From Chitinophaga horti (GTDB lineage Bacteria > Bacteroidota > Bacteroidia > Chitinophagales > Chitinophagaceae): DNA of 64,000 nt. Location of the stretch: positions 1,240,001 through 1,304,000 of the forward strand of contig NZ_CP107006.1 in NCBI RefSeq assembly GCF_022867795.2, given 5' to 3'. Under the pieces are notes generated by a model. That model saw nothing but the letters and a program-made list of their open reading frames with translations. It was not told where the DNA came from and made no database searches. Position numbers and translations under genes: made by a program. Every line of letters starts with the position of its first letter. The first letter of the stretch is position 1. Positions 7,483 through 16,972 of this stretch are shown here, one piece after another.

Positions 7483-9816
7483 ATGAAGCCATTGCTTTGG
7501 GCCTGTGCCCTGTTATTCCCCCTCTCCAGCCTGTGTCAACAGGCTCCTGCTACACAAAACGTAAAAGGCGTAGTGACAGACCGCCATACACACATGCCCT
7601 TACCCGGCGTTACTGTTCAGATCAACAAGTCCGGCACGGCCACCGATGCGCAGGGGCAGTTTAAGATCACAGGCATACCTGCGGGCAGGTATACGATCCA
7701 GCTTTCGCTGATCGGTTATGAACCAATGACCTTACAGAACGTAGAGGTAAACGCCGGTAAAGAAACCGTACTGGAGCTGTCGCTGGCCGAGCAGGTGGTG
7801 CGGTTGAAAGATTACACCGTTACGGCGCGTGGCAGGCATGATGCTATCAATCCACTGGCGCAGGTAAGTGCACGCCCGCTTAATATGGACGAAGGCATGC
7901 GGTATGCAGGCAGCCGTAACGATCCTTCGCGTATGGCGCAGAACTTTGCCGGGGTGATCGGCGGTAATGATGCCAGTAATGATATCGTGATCCGTGGTAA
8001 CTCGCCTAATGGCGTTCTATATCGCATGGAGGGTGTGGATATTCCCAACCCGAACCACTTCAGTACACTCGGTGCCTCCGGCGGGCCGGTTACCATCTTG
8101 AATCCCAATACGCTGCGCAGCTCCGACTTTATGACTGGTGCTTTTCCTTCGCCATATGGCAATGCATTGGCCGGTGCTTTCGATTTGCGCATGCGTAATG
8201 GTAATAAAGATAAATATGAGTTCCTCGCAGAAGTAGGCTTCAATGGTTTCGAAGCAGCGGCGGAAGGCCCTATCGGCAAGCCTGGCAAAGCCTCTTTCCT
8301 GGCCGATTACCGATATTCTACCGTAGCCGTTATACAGTCGCTGGGCCTCTCCGTAGGTACAGGTGCCACGGTGCCGTATTACCAGGACCTTAACCTTAAA
8401 GTGCACATCCCCACCGCAAAGGCCGGCACGTTCAACCTGTTTGCCATCGGCGGGGTAAGTAAAATACATTTCGGGCCGGATGACGATACCACGGGTTTGT
8501 ACGGCAGTGATAACAAAGACCGCGATCGTGATTATCGCTCCAAAACAGGCGTGGTGGGCCTCACGCATAGTTACAACCTCGGTCGCAATACCTTCGGCCG
8601 TGCCTTTGTAGCCTTGTCGTACGCACAAAACACCGCCCTCGAATGGATCGTGAAGGAAGACGAACCGTTGAAACCTTCGGTGGATGTGGACACCCGCCAG
8701 GTGAAGACGAGCGTGGGGTACCAGCTGGAGCACCGCATATCCTCCCGCCACCAGTTAAGCGGCGGGGTAACGGGCGACTTTATGGACCTTTCGTTAAACC
8801 AGGAATTTATTAAGGACGGGGATTCTACGATGTCGGTGTACATGAACAGCCGCCAGCACACAAACCTGCTGCGTGGCTGGATCAACTGGCAGCATCGGTT
8901 AAGCAGCCAGTTAACGGCGAACCTTGGCGTATACTCGCAATACTTCGTATTGAATAAAGCGATGGCGGTGGAGCCTCGCTTCAACTTAAAATACACCGCT
9001 AATTCGGGCCATGGCTTTAGTATGGGGCTGGGCCTGCATAGCCAGATGCAGCCGCTCGAAGTGTACTTCAGCGAGGCGGACGGGCAGCTGAGTAATAAAG
9101 ACCTTGGCTTCAGTCGCAGTGGGCATGCCGTGTTGGGATATGAATACAATGCAGGCGAGCGTTTCCGCATCCGCCTCGAAACTTACTACCAGCACCTGTT
9201 CGACATCCCTGTAGAGAGGACGGCGTCGGCCTTCAGTATGTTAAATACCGGCGCGCAATTCGGCTTCCCGGATAAACCATGGCTGCATAACCAGGGTAAG
9301 GGAAAAAATTATGGGGTGGAAATTACGGCGGAAAAGTTCCTGCATAAAGGCTTTTACATCCTGTTTACACAAAGTTTGTTCAATTCCAAATACCGCCCGA
9401 GCGACGGCGTATGGCGCAACACCGCGTTCAATTCACAGTTCGTTACAAATTTGCTTGGCGGCAAGGAGTGGACGCTGAAGCCGGGTTTTACACTCGGTGC
9501 CGATACGAAGGTGTCGCTCGCCGGCGGACAATGGTACACACCGTTCGATGTACAGGAAACGGTGGCCAAAGGTTATGCTGTGTATGATGATACGCAGACG
9601 TTCGCGAAACGTTATGGCGCGTATTTTCGCTGGGACGTTAAAATATCTTTCACCTGGGAGATGGGACGTACCACCCAGAAGTTCTTTATGGATTTTCAGA
9701 ACGTAACGGCCAGGAAAAACATCTACCTGAAGAGAATTAACACGACTACCGGTACCGTGTCGGACATTAACCAGATCGGATTTTTTCCTAACGTAAACTA
9801 CCAGTTTACTTTTTAG
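7483..9816 (+). CDS. TonB-dependent receptor with carboxypeptidase-regulatory-like N-domain
   Basis: A 777-residue outer-membrane receptor. A signal peptide (MKPLLWACALLFPLSSLCQQ) is followed by a CarboxypepD_reg-like domain at about residues 30-105 (VKGVVTDRHTHMPLPGVTV). The plug comes next at about 125-230, with IVIRGNSPNGVLYRMEGVDIPNPNHF split around the family's usual landmarks. The 22-strand barrel ends in FFPNVNYQFTF. Unlike SusC proteins it has no SusD partner, so it more likely imports a siderophore, metal complex or similar solute. The substrate is not readable. I chose the ATG at 7483 because it gives a canonical signal peptide. A TTG at 7468 is less likely. The lipoprotein gene at 9883 lies on the same strand 66 bases further on. 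Confidence 0.88.
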   Translation: MKPLLWACALLFPLSSLCQQAPATQNVKGVVTDRHTHMPLPGVTVQINKSGTATDAQGQFKITGIPAGRYTIQLSLIGYEPMTLQNVEVNAGKETVLELSLAEQVVRLKDYTVTARGRHDAINPLAQVSARPLNMDEGMRYAGSRNDPSRMAQNFAGVIGGNDASNDIVIRGNSPNGVLYRMEGVDIPNPNHFSTLGASGGPVTILNPNTLRSSDFMTGAFPSPYGNALAGAFDLRMRNGNKDKYEFLAEVGFNGFEAAAEGPIGKPGKASFLADYRYSTVAVIQSLGLSVGTGATVPYYQDLNLKVHIPTAKAGTFNLFAIGGVSKIHFGPDDDTTGLYGSDNKDRDRDYRSKTGVVGLTHSYNLGRNTFGRAFVALSYAQNTALEWIVKEDEPLKPSVDVDTRQVKTSVGYQLEHRISSRHQLSGGVTGDFMDLSLNQEFIKDGDSTMSVYMNSRQHTNLLRGWINWQHRLSSQLTANLGVYSQYFVLNKAMAVEPRFNLKYTANSGHGFSMGLGLHSQMQPLEVYFSEADGQLSNKDLGFSRSGHAVLGYEYNAGERFRIRLETYYQHLFDIPVERTASAFSMLNTGAQFGFPDKPWLHNQGKGKNYGVEITAEKFLHKGFYILFTQSLFNSKYRPSDGVWRNTAFNSQFVTNLLGGKEWTLKPGFTLGADTKVSLAGGQWYTPFDVQETVAKGYAVYDDTQTFAKRYGAYFRWDVKISFTWEMGRTTQKFFMDFQNVTARKNIYLKRINTTTGTVSDINQIGFFPNVNYQFTF

Positions 9817-9882
9817 AGGGATACAAGGCTGCGAAATAAGCCGTATCTTTTGGATCACCATCTAACCGTTAAACATTATACG

Positions 9883-10326
9883 ATGATCAGAAAGATAGGC
9901 GCATTTACGGCCATGTGTGCAATACTGGCCGCCTGTACCACCGGCGATCGCAAGGTGAATAATAACGAGCAGCTTGCCCGTGAGTATTTCGACCACTTCA
10001 ACAACCGGAATTGGGAAAAGATGACCGGTATGTACACGGACACGGTAGCGTTCAAAGATCCTGAATTTGGTACCGACGTGGTATTGCAAACGCACCAGCA
10101 GATCATCGCGAAATACCGTGGCATGCAAACCATGTTTCCCGATATCAGGGATTCTATCGTACAGTTGTATCCTTCGGGTGACAAACACGTGATCGTCGAA
10201 TTTGTGTCCACAGGATCGTCCGGCGACAGTATAAAGTTCACACTGCCGATCTGTACGATCTTCGAATTTCGAGATGGAAAAATAAGTAAAGACTATACGT
10301 ATTATAACATGGGAGAGGGGCAGTAA
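9883..10326 (+). CDS. SnoaL/NTF2-like lipoprotein
   Basis: A 147-residue protein. The lipoprotein signal ends AILAAC (Cys about 18), followed by a short linker and a cone-like alpha+beta fold. It starts EQLAREYFDHFNNRNWEKMTG and ends FEFRDGKISKDYTYYN, the usual opening and closing elements of SnoaL/nuclear transport factor 2-like domains. Such domains hold small molecules, and some are enzymes. No catalytic set can be assigned here. It probably faces the periplasm. A terminator overlaps the stop. Confidence 0.75.
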   Translation: MIRKIGAFTAMCAILAACTTGDRKVNNNEQLAREYFDHFNNRNWEKMTGMYTDTVAFKDPEFGTDVVLQTHQQIIAKYRGMQTMFPDIRDSIVQLYPSGDKHVIVEFVSTGSSGDSIKFTLPICTIFEFRDGKISKDYTYYNMGEGQ

Positions 10327-10341
10327 TGCTCCTCTTTTTTT
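10314..10341 (+). terminator. Terminator overlapping the stop of the SnoaL-like gene
   Basis: A 9-bp stem (AGAGGGGCA / TGCTCCTCT with one G-T pair) and a 4-base loop are followed by a run of T residues. The left arm lies inside the last codons. Confidence 0.75.
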
Positions 10342-10573
10342 ATGCAGCTATCTTAACCCCAATTTTTCTACTCCGCACAATGGCGCGCCGTTTCTACATT
10401 CTTCATGTTTAGATAACGCAGCCTTAACACGACCTTAACATTACACTTCTACTTTAGCGCCCTGAAAAATAGGACAGAAAAACACACGTCATCGTAACAA
10501 CTAAGCGAAACGAACAATCGAATACCAAAGGTCAGTAATCACGGAGTAACAACACTTAAACAACTATTGTTGA

Positions 10574-13500
10574 ATGAAACACTTTTTACTATTTATCACC
10601 GGCCTGCAGCTGTGTGCACACAGCATGGCGTCCGGCGCAACCGCCCCTGCTCACCCGGATGTAAACCGGGCCGCACGCATTAACTATGTTAGGGAAGATA
10701 TAGTCGTGCGCGGAAGGGTAGTGGACGAAAACGGCGATCCACTCATCGGCGTAAGCATCCACCCCAAAAATTCTACGCAGGGCGTTTATTCCGACAAAGA
10801 TGGTAACTACCTGATGGTAATGCCTGCTAATGGCGGTGTACTGGTGTTTTCGTACATCGGTTATCTTACCCGTGAAGAAACAATTAAAGAAACAAGAAGA
10901 TTAAATATTACCCTGAAGCAAGACCCTAAAGCGCTCGGCGAAGTAGTGGTAACTGCCCTCGGTATCAAACGTGACGAAAAAGCATTGGGTTATGCTGCTA
11001 CCGTAGTAAAGAACGAGCAGATCACCAACGCAATTTCCGGTAACTGGCTGGATGCATTGTCCGGCAAGGTAGCGGGTCTTAACCTGATCCGCTCCAATGG
11101 CGGTCCTACCGGCTCTATCAAAGTGATCCTGCGTGGCGAGAACAACCTCACCGGCGAAAATGAAGCGCTGATCGTGGTGGATAACGTGGTGATCAACAGC
11201 GGTAGTATGAAGCGTGTAGCCATCGCCGGCGAAAGCTCTTACGGCACCGGCAGCGATAACATGCCTGCGGACTACGGTTCCAGCCTCAATGACCTCAACC
11301 CGGAAGACATTGATAACATCACGGTGCTGAAAGGTCCTGCCGCTGCCGCATTGTACGGACAGCGCGCGGCAAACGGTGCGTTGATCATTACTACGAAAGC
11401 AGGTACGAAAGGTAAAAAAGGCCTGGGTATCACTGTAACCTCCAATGGTTCGCTGGAAGAAGTAAACCGCTGGCCCGACCTGCAATACCAATACGGTCAG
11501 GGTTTGAACGGTGACAACTATTATTCTTTCGGCGGCTCCGAAGATGGTGCTTCTACCAGCGGTACGAGCTCTGCCTACGGTCCTAAATTCGACGGACAAA
11601 AGTTTTACCAGTACGATCCCAACACGCAGCTGCGCGGTGAAGAACGTACGCCTTGGGTAGGTCATAAATCGGACGGTGTAAACTCTTACTTCGAAAGAGG
11701 TAATACGTTCACAAACTCTGTATCGGTAGATGGAGCAGGCGAGAAAACATCCGGCCGTTTGTCTTTCACGAATGTGAACAACAACTGGATCATGCCCAAC
11801 ACCGGTTACGGTCGTAATTCACTGGCATTCTCTGCCAACACCCGTGTGAACGAAAAATTCCAGGTGTCTACCAAATTGAACTATACCAACAAACGCAGCG
11901 AAAACCTGCCTGGTAGCGGTTATGGTAACCAGTCGGTAATGTACTGGTACATCTTCTGGCAGCCGAGCACCAGCATCGATGTACTGCGCAACTACTGGAC
12001 GAAGGATGCCGACGGCAGGAAGATCAAATATCCTTTCAGCTCTTTCCCAGAAAACCCGTTTGCGATCGCCAACGAGTTCCTGAACAAAATGAACCGTAAC
12101 AACATCGTAGGTAACGTTACCGCTACTTACAACTTCACCAAGGAACTGAGCCTGATGGCACGTGGATCGGTGGACCTCGCAGGTGAGCAACGCTCACAGC
12201 AACGTCCGTGGGATGCCGGTACCAAGCTGCCTTTGGGTAGCATCCGCCAGCAGAACATTTTCTCTTCTGAACTGAGCATGGACTTCCTGTTACGTTATAA
12301 TAAACAGATCAATAAAGACTTCGATTTCTCTGCAACCCTTGGTGGTAGCCAGCTGAAGAACCTTTATACGAAAGACGAGCTGCGTGCAGACTCCCTGAAA
12401 GTGCCTGGCATCTACAAACTGGCCAACGCTGCCGGTCCGTTGATCGCCATGCCGGATAAGAGCAGAATGGCATTTAACAGCTTGTTCTTCCTCATCACCG
12501 GTGGTTTCAAAAATATGATCTATGTGGACATTACTGCCCGTGAAGACTGGGCCAGCACGCTGGCGCTGCCAGAGCGTAAAGGTAACTCCGCATTCTTCTA
12601 TCCATCCGTTAGCTCCAGCTTCATCCTGAGCGAGATCTTCCAGCTGCCGAAACCGATCAGTTATGCGAAGTTCCGTTTGGCTGCTGCGTCTGTAGGTAGC
12701 GGCGGACAAGTTCCTTACTACACTTCTTACTTTTATACGGCGCCTCCAACCTTCCCTGGTGGCTTAACCAACCCGACGTTGCTGACCAACGCGGAACTGG
12801 AGCCGCTGCGTACCAACTCTTACGAGGCAGGTATCGAAGGTAAGCTCTGGAAGAACCGCGCTGGGTTTGACGTAGCGGTATATACCGGCAGCACGAACAA
12901 CCAGATCCTGAGCCGTAGGATTGATCCTGCGTCCGGTTGGCCTTCCCAGGTAATTAACGCCGGTAAAGTACGTAACATCGGTGTGGAAGTGGCGTTGAAC
13001 GGTACCCCCGTAAGCACGAAAGACTTTAAATGGAATACTTCTCTTGTATATTCTGCTAACAGGAACAGGATCGTAAGCATGCCGGATTCGTCGGTAGTTC
13101 TGCGTACCGGTCCAGTAGGCGGTGGCCAGATCGTTGCACGCGTTGGCGGCAGCATGGGTGACCTGTATGGTTATGGTTACAAACGTGCCCCGGACGGACA
13201 AGTTGTATATGATCCTGCTACCGGTTTCGCTAAACTGTCAGAAGGTGTTATTCACCTTGGTAATACACTGCCGAAAGGTAAACTGGGCTGGACGAACGAC
13301 TTTACTTACAAACAGTTCCGCCTGAACTTATTGTTCGATGCGCAGTGGGGTGCCGTAGCACACTCGCTCATGCACTACAAACTGGCAGAGCAGGGTAAAA
13401 TTACCAGCACACTGCCCGGCCGTTACAACGGTATCGTAGGTAATGGCGTAATCGAAGAAGCAGATGGTAAGTACAGGAAGAACGACGTACTGGCTACTGA

Positions 13501-13807
13501 TATCGACTACTACTATCGCTCGCATTTTGGCGTAGACAATGCAGAAGGCAGCACCTTCCGCACTGACTTTATCAAGTTCCGCGAAGCCAGGTTCGACTAT
13601 ACCTTTAAGCCGGCCATGCTGAGAAAGATTGGTATACAGCGCGCCCAGGTAGGCATCTACGGACGTAACCTGGCCGTATGGTCACCTTGGCCGATGTTCG
13701 ATCCTGAATTTGGTACTATCTCCGGTACAGACATCGTACAGGGTTTCGAGATCGCACAGTTCCCGTCTACCCGCACCTTTGGCTTTAACCTGACTATCGG
13801 ACTTTAA
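10574..13807 (+). CDS. SusC/RagA-family TonB-linked outer-membrane protein
   Basis: A 1077-residue SusC-type transporter. A signal peptide is followed by a CarboxypepD_reg-like domain at about residues 43-120 (VVRGRVVDENGDPLIGVSI). A TonB-box-like stretch (LGEVVVTALGIKRDEKALGYA) at about 122-142, the plug and the barrel follow. There is no STN domain and no ECF sigma or FecR gene adjacent, so trans-envelope signalling is not expected. It forms the membrane channel under the SusD lid encoded next (19-base gap) and is energised by TonB-ExbBD. The substrate is unknown because no degrading enzyme is in the same operon. The leader from the preceding gene is about 250 bases. Confidence 0.93.
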   Translation: MKHFLLFITGLQLCAHSMASGATAPAHPDVNRAARINYVREDIVVRGRVVDENGDPLIGVSIHPKNSTQGVYSDKDGNYLMVMPANGGVLVFSYIGYLTREETIKETRRLNITLKQDPKALGEVVVTALGIKRDEKALGYAATVVKNEQITNAISGNWLDALSGKVAGLNLIRSNGGPTGSIKVILRGENNLTGENEALIVVDNVVINSGSMKRVAIAGESSYGTGSDNMPADYGSSLNDLNPEDIDNITVLKGPAAAALYGQRAANGALIITTKAGTKGKKGLGITVTSNGSLEEVNRWPDLQYQYGQGLNGDNYYSFGGSEDGASTSGTSSAYGPKFDGQKFYQYDPNTQLRGEERTPWVGHKSDGVNSYFERGNTFTNSVSVDGAGEKTSGRLSFTNVNNNWIMPNTGYGRNSLAFSANTRVNEKFQVSTKLNYTNKRSENLPGSGYGNQSVMYWYIFWQPSTSIDVLRNYWTKDADGRKIKYPFSSFPENPFAIANEFLNKMNRNNIVGNVTATYNFTKELSLMARGSVDLAGEQRSQQRPWDAGTKLPLGSIRQQNIFSSELSMDFLLRYNKQINKDFDFSATLGGSQLKNLYTKDELRADSLKVPGIYKLANAAGPLIAMPDKSRMAFNSLFFLITGGFKNMIYVDITAREDWASTLALPERKGNSAFFYPSVSSSFILSEIFQLPKPISYAKFRLAAASVGSGGQVPYYTSYFYTAPPTFPGGLTNPTLLTNAELEPLRTNSYEAGIEGKLWKNRAGFDVAVYTGSTNNQILSRRIDPASGWPSQVINAGKVRNIGVEVALNGTPVSTKDFKWNTSLVYSANRNRIVSMPDSSVVLRTGPVGGGQIVARVGGSMGDLYGYGYKRAPDGQVVYDPATGFAKLSEGVIHLGNTLPKGKLGWTNDFTYKQFRLNLLFDAQWGAVAHSLMHYKLAEQGKITSTLPGRYNGIVGNGVIEEADGKYRKNDVLATDIDYYYRSHFGVDNAEGSTFRTDFIKFREARFDYTFKPAMLRKIGIQRAQVGIYGRNLAVWSPWPMFDPEFGTISGTDIVQGFEIAQFPSTRTFGFNLTIGL

Positions 13808-13826
13808 TCCTTAACGCACGATTATC

Positions 13827-15347
13827 ATGAAGAAATTAGCATATATCATTCCGGGCATGGCGCTGTTGGCAGCCACCGTGCTCACTTCCTGCAGGAAGGA
13901 CTTTGAAGAGATCAATACACACCCGATATCTACACCGGTAGCACTGCCAGAGCAGCTGTTGCCCACCGCGCTGGCCAATACGGTTACTTACAACATGCTG
14001 CGTAACCGCAACTTCAATAACGAGTTGATGCAGGTAACGATCGACATGAACGATGGTGACGGAAGAGTGTTTCGCTACGACTTTAACAGGAACTGGAGCG
14101 ATTACCTGTACACGAACCTGTTCATACAACTCACCAACTTTAAAGACGTATACAAACAGGCGATCGATCCGCTTACATACGATAAAACCTATGTAGGTAT
14201 TTCCCTCATCAGCCAGGCATGGATCTATTCCATTCTGACGGATACTTATGGCGACATTCCTTTTAAAGAATCGAACCTGGGCAGGGATTCCGGCATTACG
14301 GAGCCTAAATTCGATACACAGAAAGATGTGTACTTCGGTTGTTTTACCATGCTGGAAGAGGCCAACAGGCTGCTGAACGGCGCGGCTAACCTGAAAGTAC
14401 CTGCAGCTGATCCTGTGTATGCAGGTAACGCCGCCAACTGGCGTAAGTTCGGTAACTCCTTGTATCTGCGTATGCTGATGCGTATCGCAGAAAAACCGGA
14501 AGTGAAAGACACGGTAGTGAAAAAGATCGCAGAGATCGCACAAACGAAAACATCTACTTACCCGATCATCGGTGCTGTTACAGAATCGGCTATTCTCCGC
14601 TGGACAGGCGTTGTGCCCTATGTAAATCCGTACAACACGGTAAGGGAACAGGACTTCCGTTCACCGGCGATCGCCAGCTTCTTTATTGATAACCTGGTGG
14701 CATGGTCCGATCCGCGTATCAACATCTCTTTAGGTAGTGATGGTATTAACCGTTGGGGTATCGCGCCTTCGAGCGAGGGCTTCAAGGGCGTACCAAGTGG
14801 TTATGAGCCAGGGCAGGGCTACGTAAAGAAATCGTACTTCTATTCCAATACTTCTAAAAAGTCAATGCAAACGGAAGAACTGGGCGGCATGATCCTGAAT
14901 GCGGCAGAAGTAAGGTTGATCCTTGCTGAAGCTTTTGTAAGAGGTTATATCACTAACAGCAACGCACAAACGTATTACAACGCCGGCGCCCAGTTTGCTA
15001 TCCAGCAATGGTTGCCAACGTGGACGGTAACCGACTTCCAGGCGTATATGGCTAACATCGACCAGGAGTGGGACGAAACGCTCGACCTGGAAGGTAAGCT
15101 GGAAAAGATCCACCTGCAGAAATATTATGCACTGTTTATGTGCGACATGCAACAGTGGTTCGAGTACCGCCGTACCGGTCACCCTGTACTTCCCAAAGGC
15201 GGTGGTTTGCAGAATGGTGGTGTAATGCCTGCCAGGATGACTTACCCGATCATGATCCAGTCTACCAACCCGACCAATTACAAAATAGCGATCGCTAACC
15301 AGGGGCCGGACGAAATCAGCACGCAAGTGTGGTGGCAGAAAAAATAA
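13827..15347 (+). CDS. SusD/RagB-family nutrient-binding lipoprotein
   Basis: A 506-residue lipoprotein (signal ends VLTSC, Cys about 22) of the SusD-like type that is all helical with TPR-like repeats. Landmarks include the N-terminal RKDFEEINTHP, the mid-region AWIYSILTDTYGDIPFKE, and the C-terminal segment LEKIHLQKYYALFMCDMQQWFEYRRTG, broken here by notation only. It binds substrate at the cell surface and closes over the SusC barrel. The gene follows susC by 19 bases and precedes the DUF5689 gene by 41 bases. Confidence 0.92.
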   Translation: MKKLAYIIPGMALLAATVLTSCRKDFEEINTHPISTPVALPEQLLPTALANTVTYNMLRNRNFNNELMQVTIDMNDGDGRVFRYDFNRNWSDYLYTNLFIQLTNFKDVYKQAIDPLTYDKTYVGISLISQAWIYSILTDTYGDIPFKESNLGRDSGITEPKFDTQKDVYFGCFTMLEEANRLLNGAANLKVPAADPVYAGNAANWRKFGNSLYLRMLMRIAEKPEVKDTVVKKIAEIAQTKTSTYPIIGAVTESAILRWTGVVPYVNPYNTVREQDFRSPAIASFFIDNLVAWSDPRINISLGSDGINRWGIAPSSEGFKGVPSGYEPGQGYVKKSYFYSNTSKKSMQTEELGGMILNAAEVRLILAEAFVRGYITNSNAQTYYNAGAQFAIQQWLPTWTVTDFQAYMANIDQEWDETLDLEGKLEKIHLQKYYALFMCDMQQWFEYRRTGHPVLPKGGGLQNGGVMPARMTYPIMIQSTNPTNYKIAIANQGPDEISTQVWWQKK

Positions 15348-15388
15348 TCGTGGTATAAACAACAATACTCATCAAGAAATTCAAGATA

Positions 15389-16915
15389 ATGAACCGTTTC
15401 TTTAAATATTCCTGCATCCTGGTAGTGGCCGCGGTTGGACTGTTTGCCTGTGAGCAGGAGAAAACTTATCCCGGTGGTGTACTTTCCGATTACATCGCTA
15501 TGCTGGACCTGCGCCAGATTTACAAAGACAAAGATGTGGTGCTCACCAGAGAAAACATGGCCGGTGCTACCCAGATCGCTGGTGTAGTTGTATCCGATCA
15601 CCGGGGTGGCAACCTGCCTGCAGGTTTGCTGATGGTGCAGGACTTCCGCCGCCTGAACATGATCCGTGGTATCTCGATCCAGTTGGGTAATGCCGCAGGT
15701 GATTATGTTCCGGGCGATTCTATCGAGGTATCGGTAGTGGGTAAAAAATTAACTAAGGTAGATGGCATTCTTCAGTTGGAAGGTGTGCAGGTGTCTGATA
15801 TCAAAAAGATCGCCAGCAACAAACCCATCCCGGTGAACCGTGTAAACAGCAACCTGTACCTGAAGTTCCCGGATCGTTACGAAAGCGTACTGTCCGTAAT
15901 CGTTAAAGGTTCCTTCAACCCGCTGTCTAAACCCGGCGATCAGTTTGGTGGCGACTGGATTGTAACCGATGCGTTCGAGAACATCAAACTGCATACAGAA
16001 GCAAATGCAGAATTTGCGGATAGCACACTGCCAATGATGGCTAACTATTACGGTATTTTCCTGAATATGGTAAAAGACGGCAAGCCTGATCCGCAGTTCC
16101 GTATGCGCCGCAGCAGCGATTTCGTACGGCAGATGGCAGCTACGGAAGCACAACCGATACTCATCACCGGTTTCGTAAGCGACGTATCGGGTGGCGATGG
16201 CAACTACGAGTACATTCAGCTGATGGCAACCCGTGATATCGACTTCACCGTAACGCCCTTTTCCTTTGTGATCAATAACAACGCAGGTACTGCACAGCCA
16301 ATAGGTGTGCCGGCACTGGGTTGGGCTACTGGTAACCAGCGTACGTATAAGATCAACATCAATACGGGATCTGCCAAAAAAGGAACATTCTTCTATGTGG
16401 GAGGTGCCAACAAGCTGATCAACGGTCCATCTTCTACCAACATATCAGCCGCTAACTGGGTGCGTAACTATGATTACGTAAACAAAGACGGGGAAGGTTT
16501 TGGTGTGAAAAAGAATGGTTGGATGGCCAACAGCGGTAACGCGTTCGGTCTCGCGATATTCGAAGGAACCACTGTAACGGAAGCTTCTGCACCAATCGAC
16601 GTTATGTGGGTAAGCAGCGGTGGCAGCCTCTTCGCCGGTAACGCCGGTTACCGTGTAGGCAATACCGACTGGTACGATATCAACAACCCGGTAACCCTGG
16701 CCCCGCAGCCTTTCTACAGGGCAGGCACCAACACGACCTTCCTGTCGTACAATCCGGAAGATCAGGGCTTCTTCTACATCCTGGGCGGGGAGTACAACCT
16801 GGCCCTCCGCAGATGGACTAAAGCCCGTTCTCAAACCAACTGGCTGATGACTAAATCATCCACGCTGTCTGAACTCGAAAGCGATTCGCTGTCGACGAAG
16901 CTGAAAGAACAATAA
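15389..16915 (+). CDS. DUF5689 domain lipoprotein
   Basis: A 508-residue lipoprotein (VGLFAC signal, Cys about 21). Residues about 35-240 match DUF5689 in style: YIAMLDLRQIYKDKDVVL, then a strand-rich OB-like region with IAGVVVSDHRGGNLPAG and SIEVSVVGKKL. The C-terminal half is another beta-rich region of unclear type. It is the third gene of the SusC/SusD operon, so it is probably an accessory surface-binding lipoprotein. No enzyme motif is visible. Confidence 0.8.
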   Translation: MNRFFKYSCILVVAAVGLFACEQEKTYPGGVLSDYIAMLDLRQIYKDKDVVLTRENMAGATQIAGVVVSDHRGGNLPAGLLMVQDFRRLNMIRGISIQLGNAAGDYVPGDSIEVSVVGKKLTKVDGILQLEGVQVSDIKKIASNKPIPVNRVNSNLYLKFPDRYESVLSVIVKGSFNPLSKPGDQFGGDWIVTDAFENIKLHTEANAEFADSTLPMMANYYGIFLNMVKDGKPDPQFRMRRSSDFVRQMAATEAQPILITGFVSDVSGGDGNYEYIQLMATRDIDFTVTPFSFVINNNAGTAQPIGVPALGWATGNQRTYKININTGSAKKGTFFYVGGANKLINGPSSTNISAANWVRNYDYVNKDGEGFGVKKNGWMANSGNAFGLAIFEGTTVTEASAPIDVMWVSSGGSLFAGNAGYRVGNTDWYDINNPVTLAPQPFYRAGTNTTFLSYNPEDQGFFYILGGEYNLALRRWTKARSQTNWLMTKSSTLSELESDSLSTKLKEQ

Positions 16916-16942
16916 TCGCTGGTAATGCTGTGAATAAGCAAG

Positions 16943-16972
16943 GCCGTCCGGTTTTACCGGGCGGCTTTTTTA
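16943..16972 (+). terminator. Terminator after the SusC/SusD/DUF5689 operon
   Basis: GCCGTCCGGT / ACCGGGCGGC forms a 10-bp stem with one mismatched or wobble pair and a TTT loop, followed by TTTTTT. The T run touches the stop codon of the convergent minus-strand gene at 16970. Confidence 0.88.
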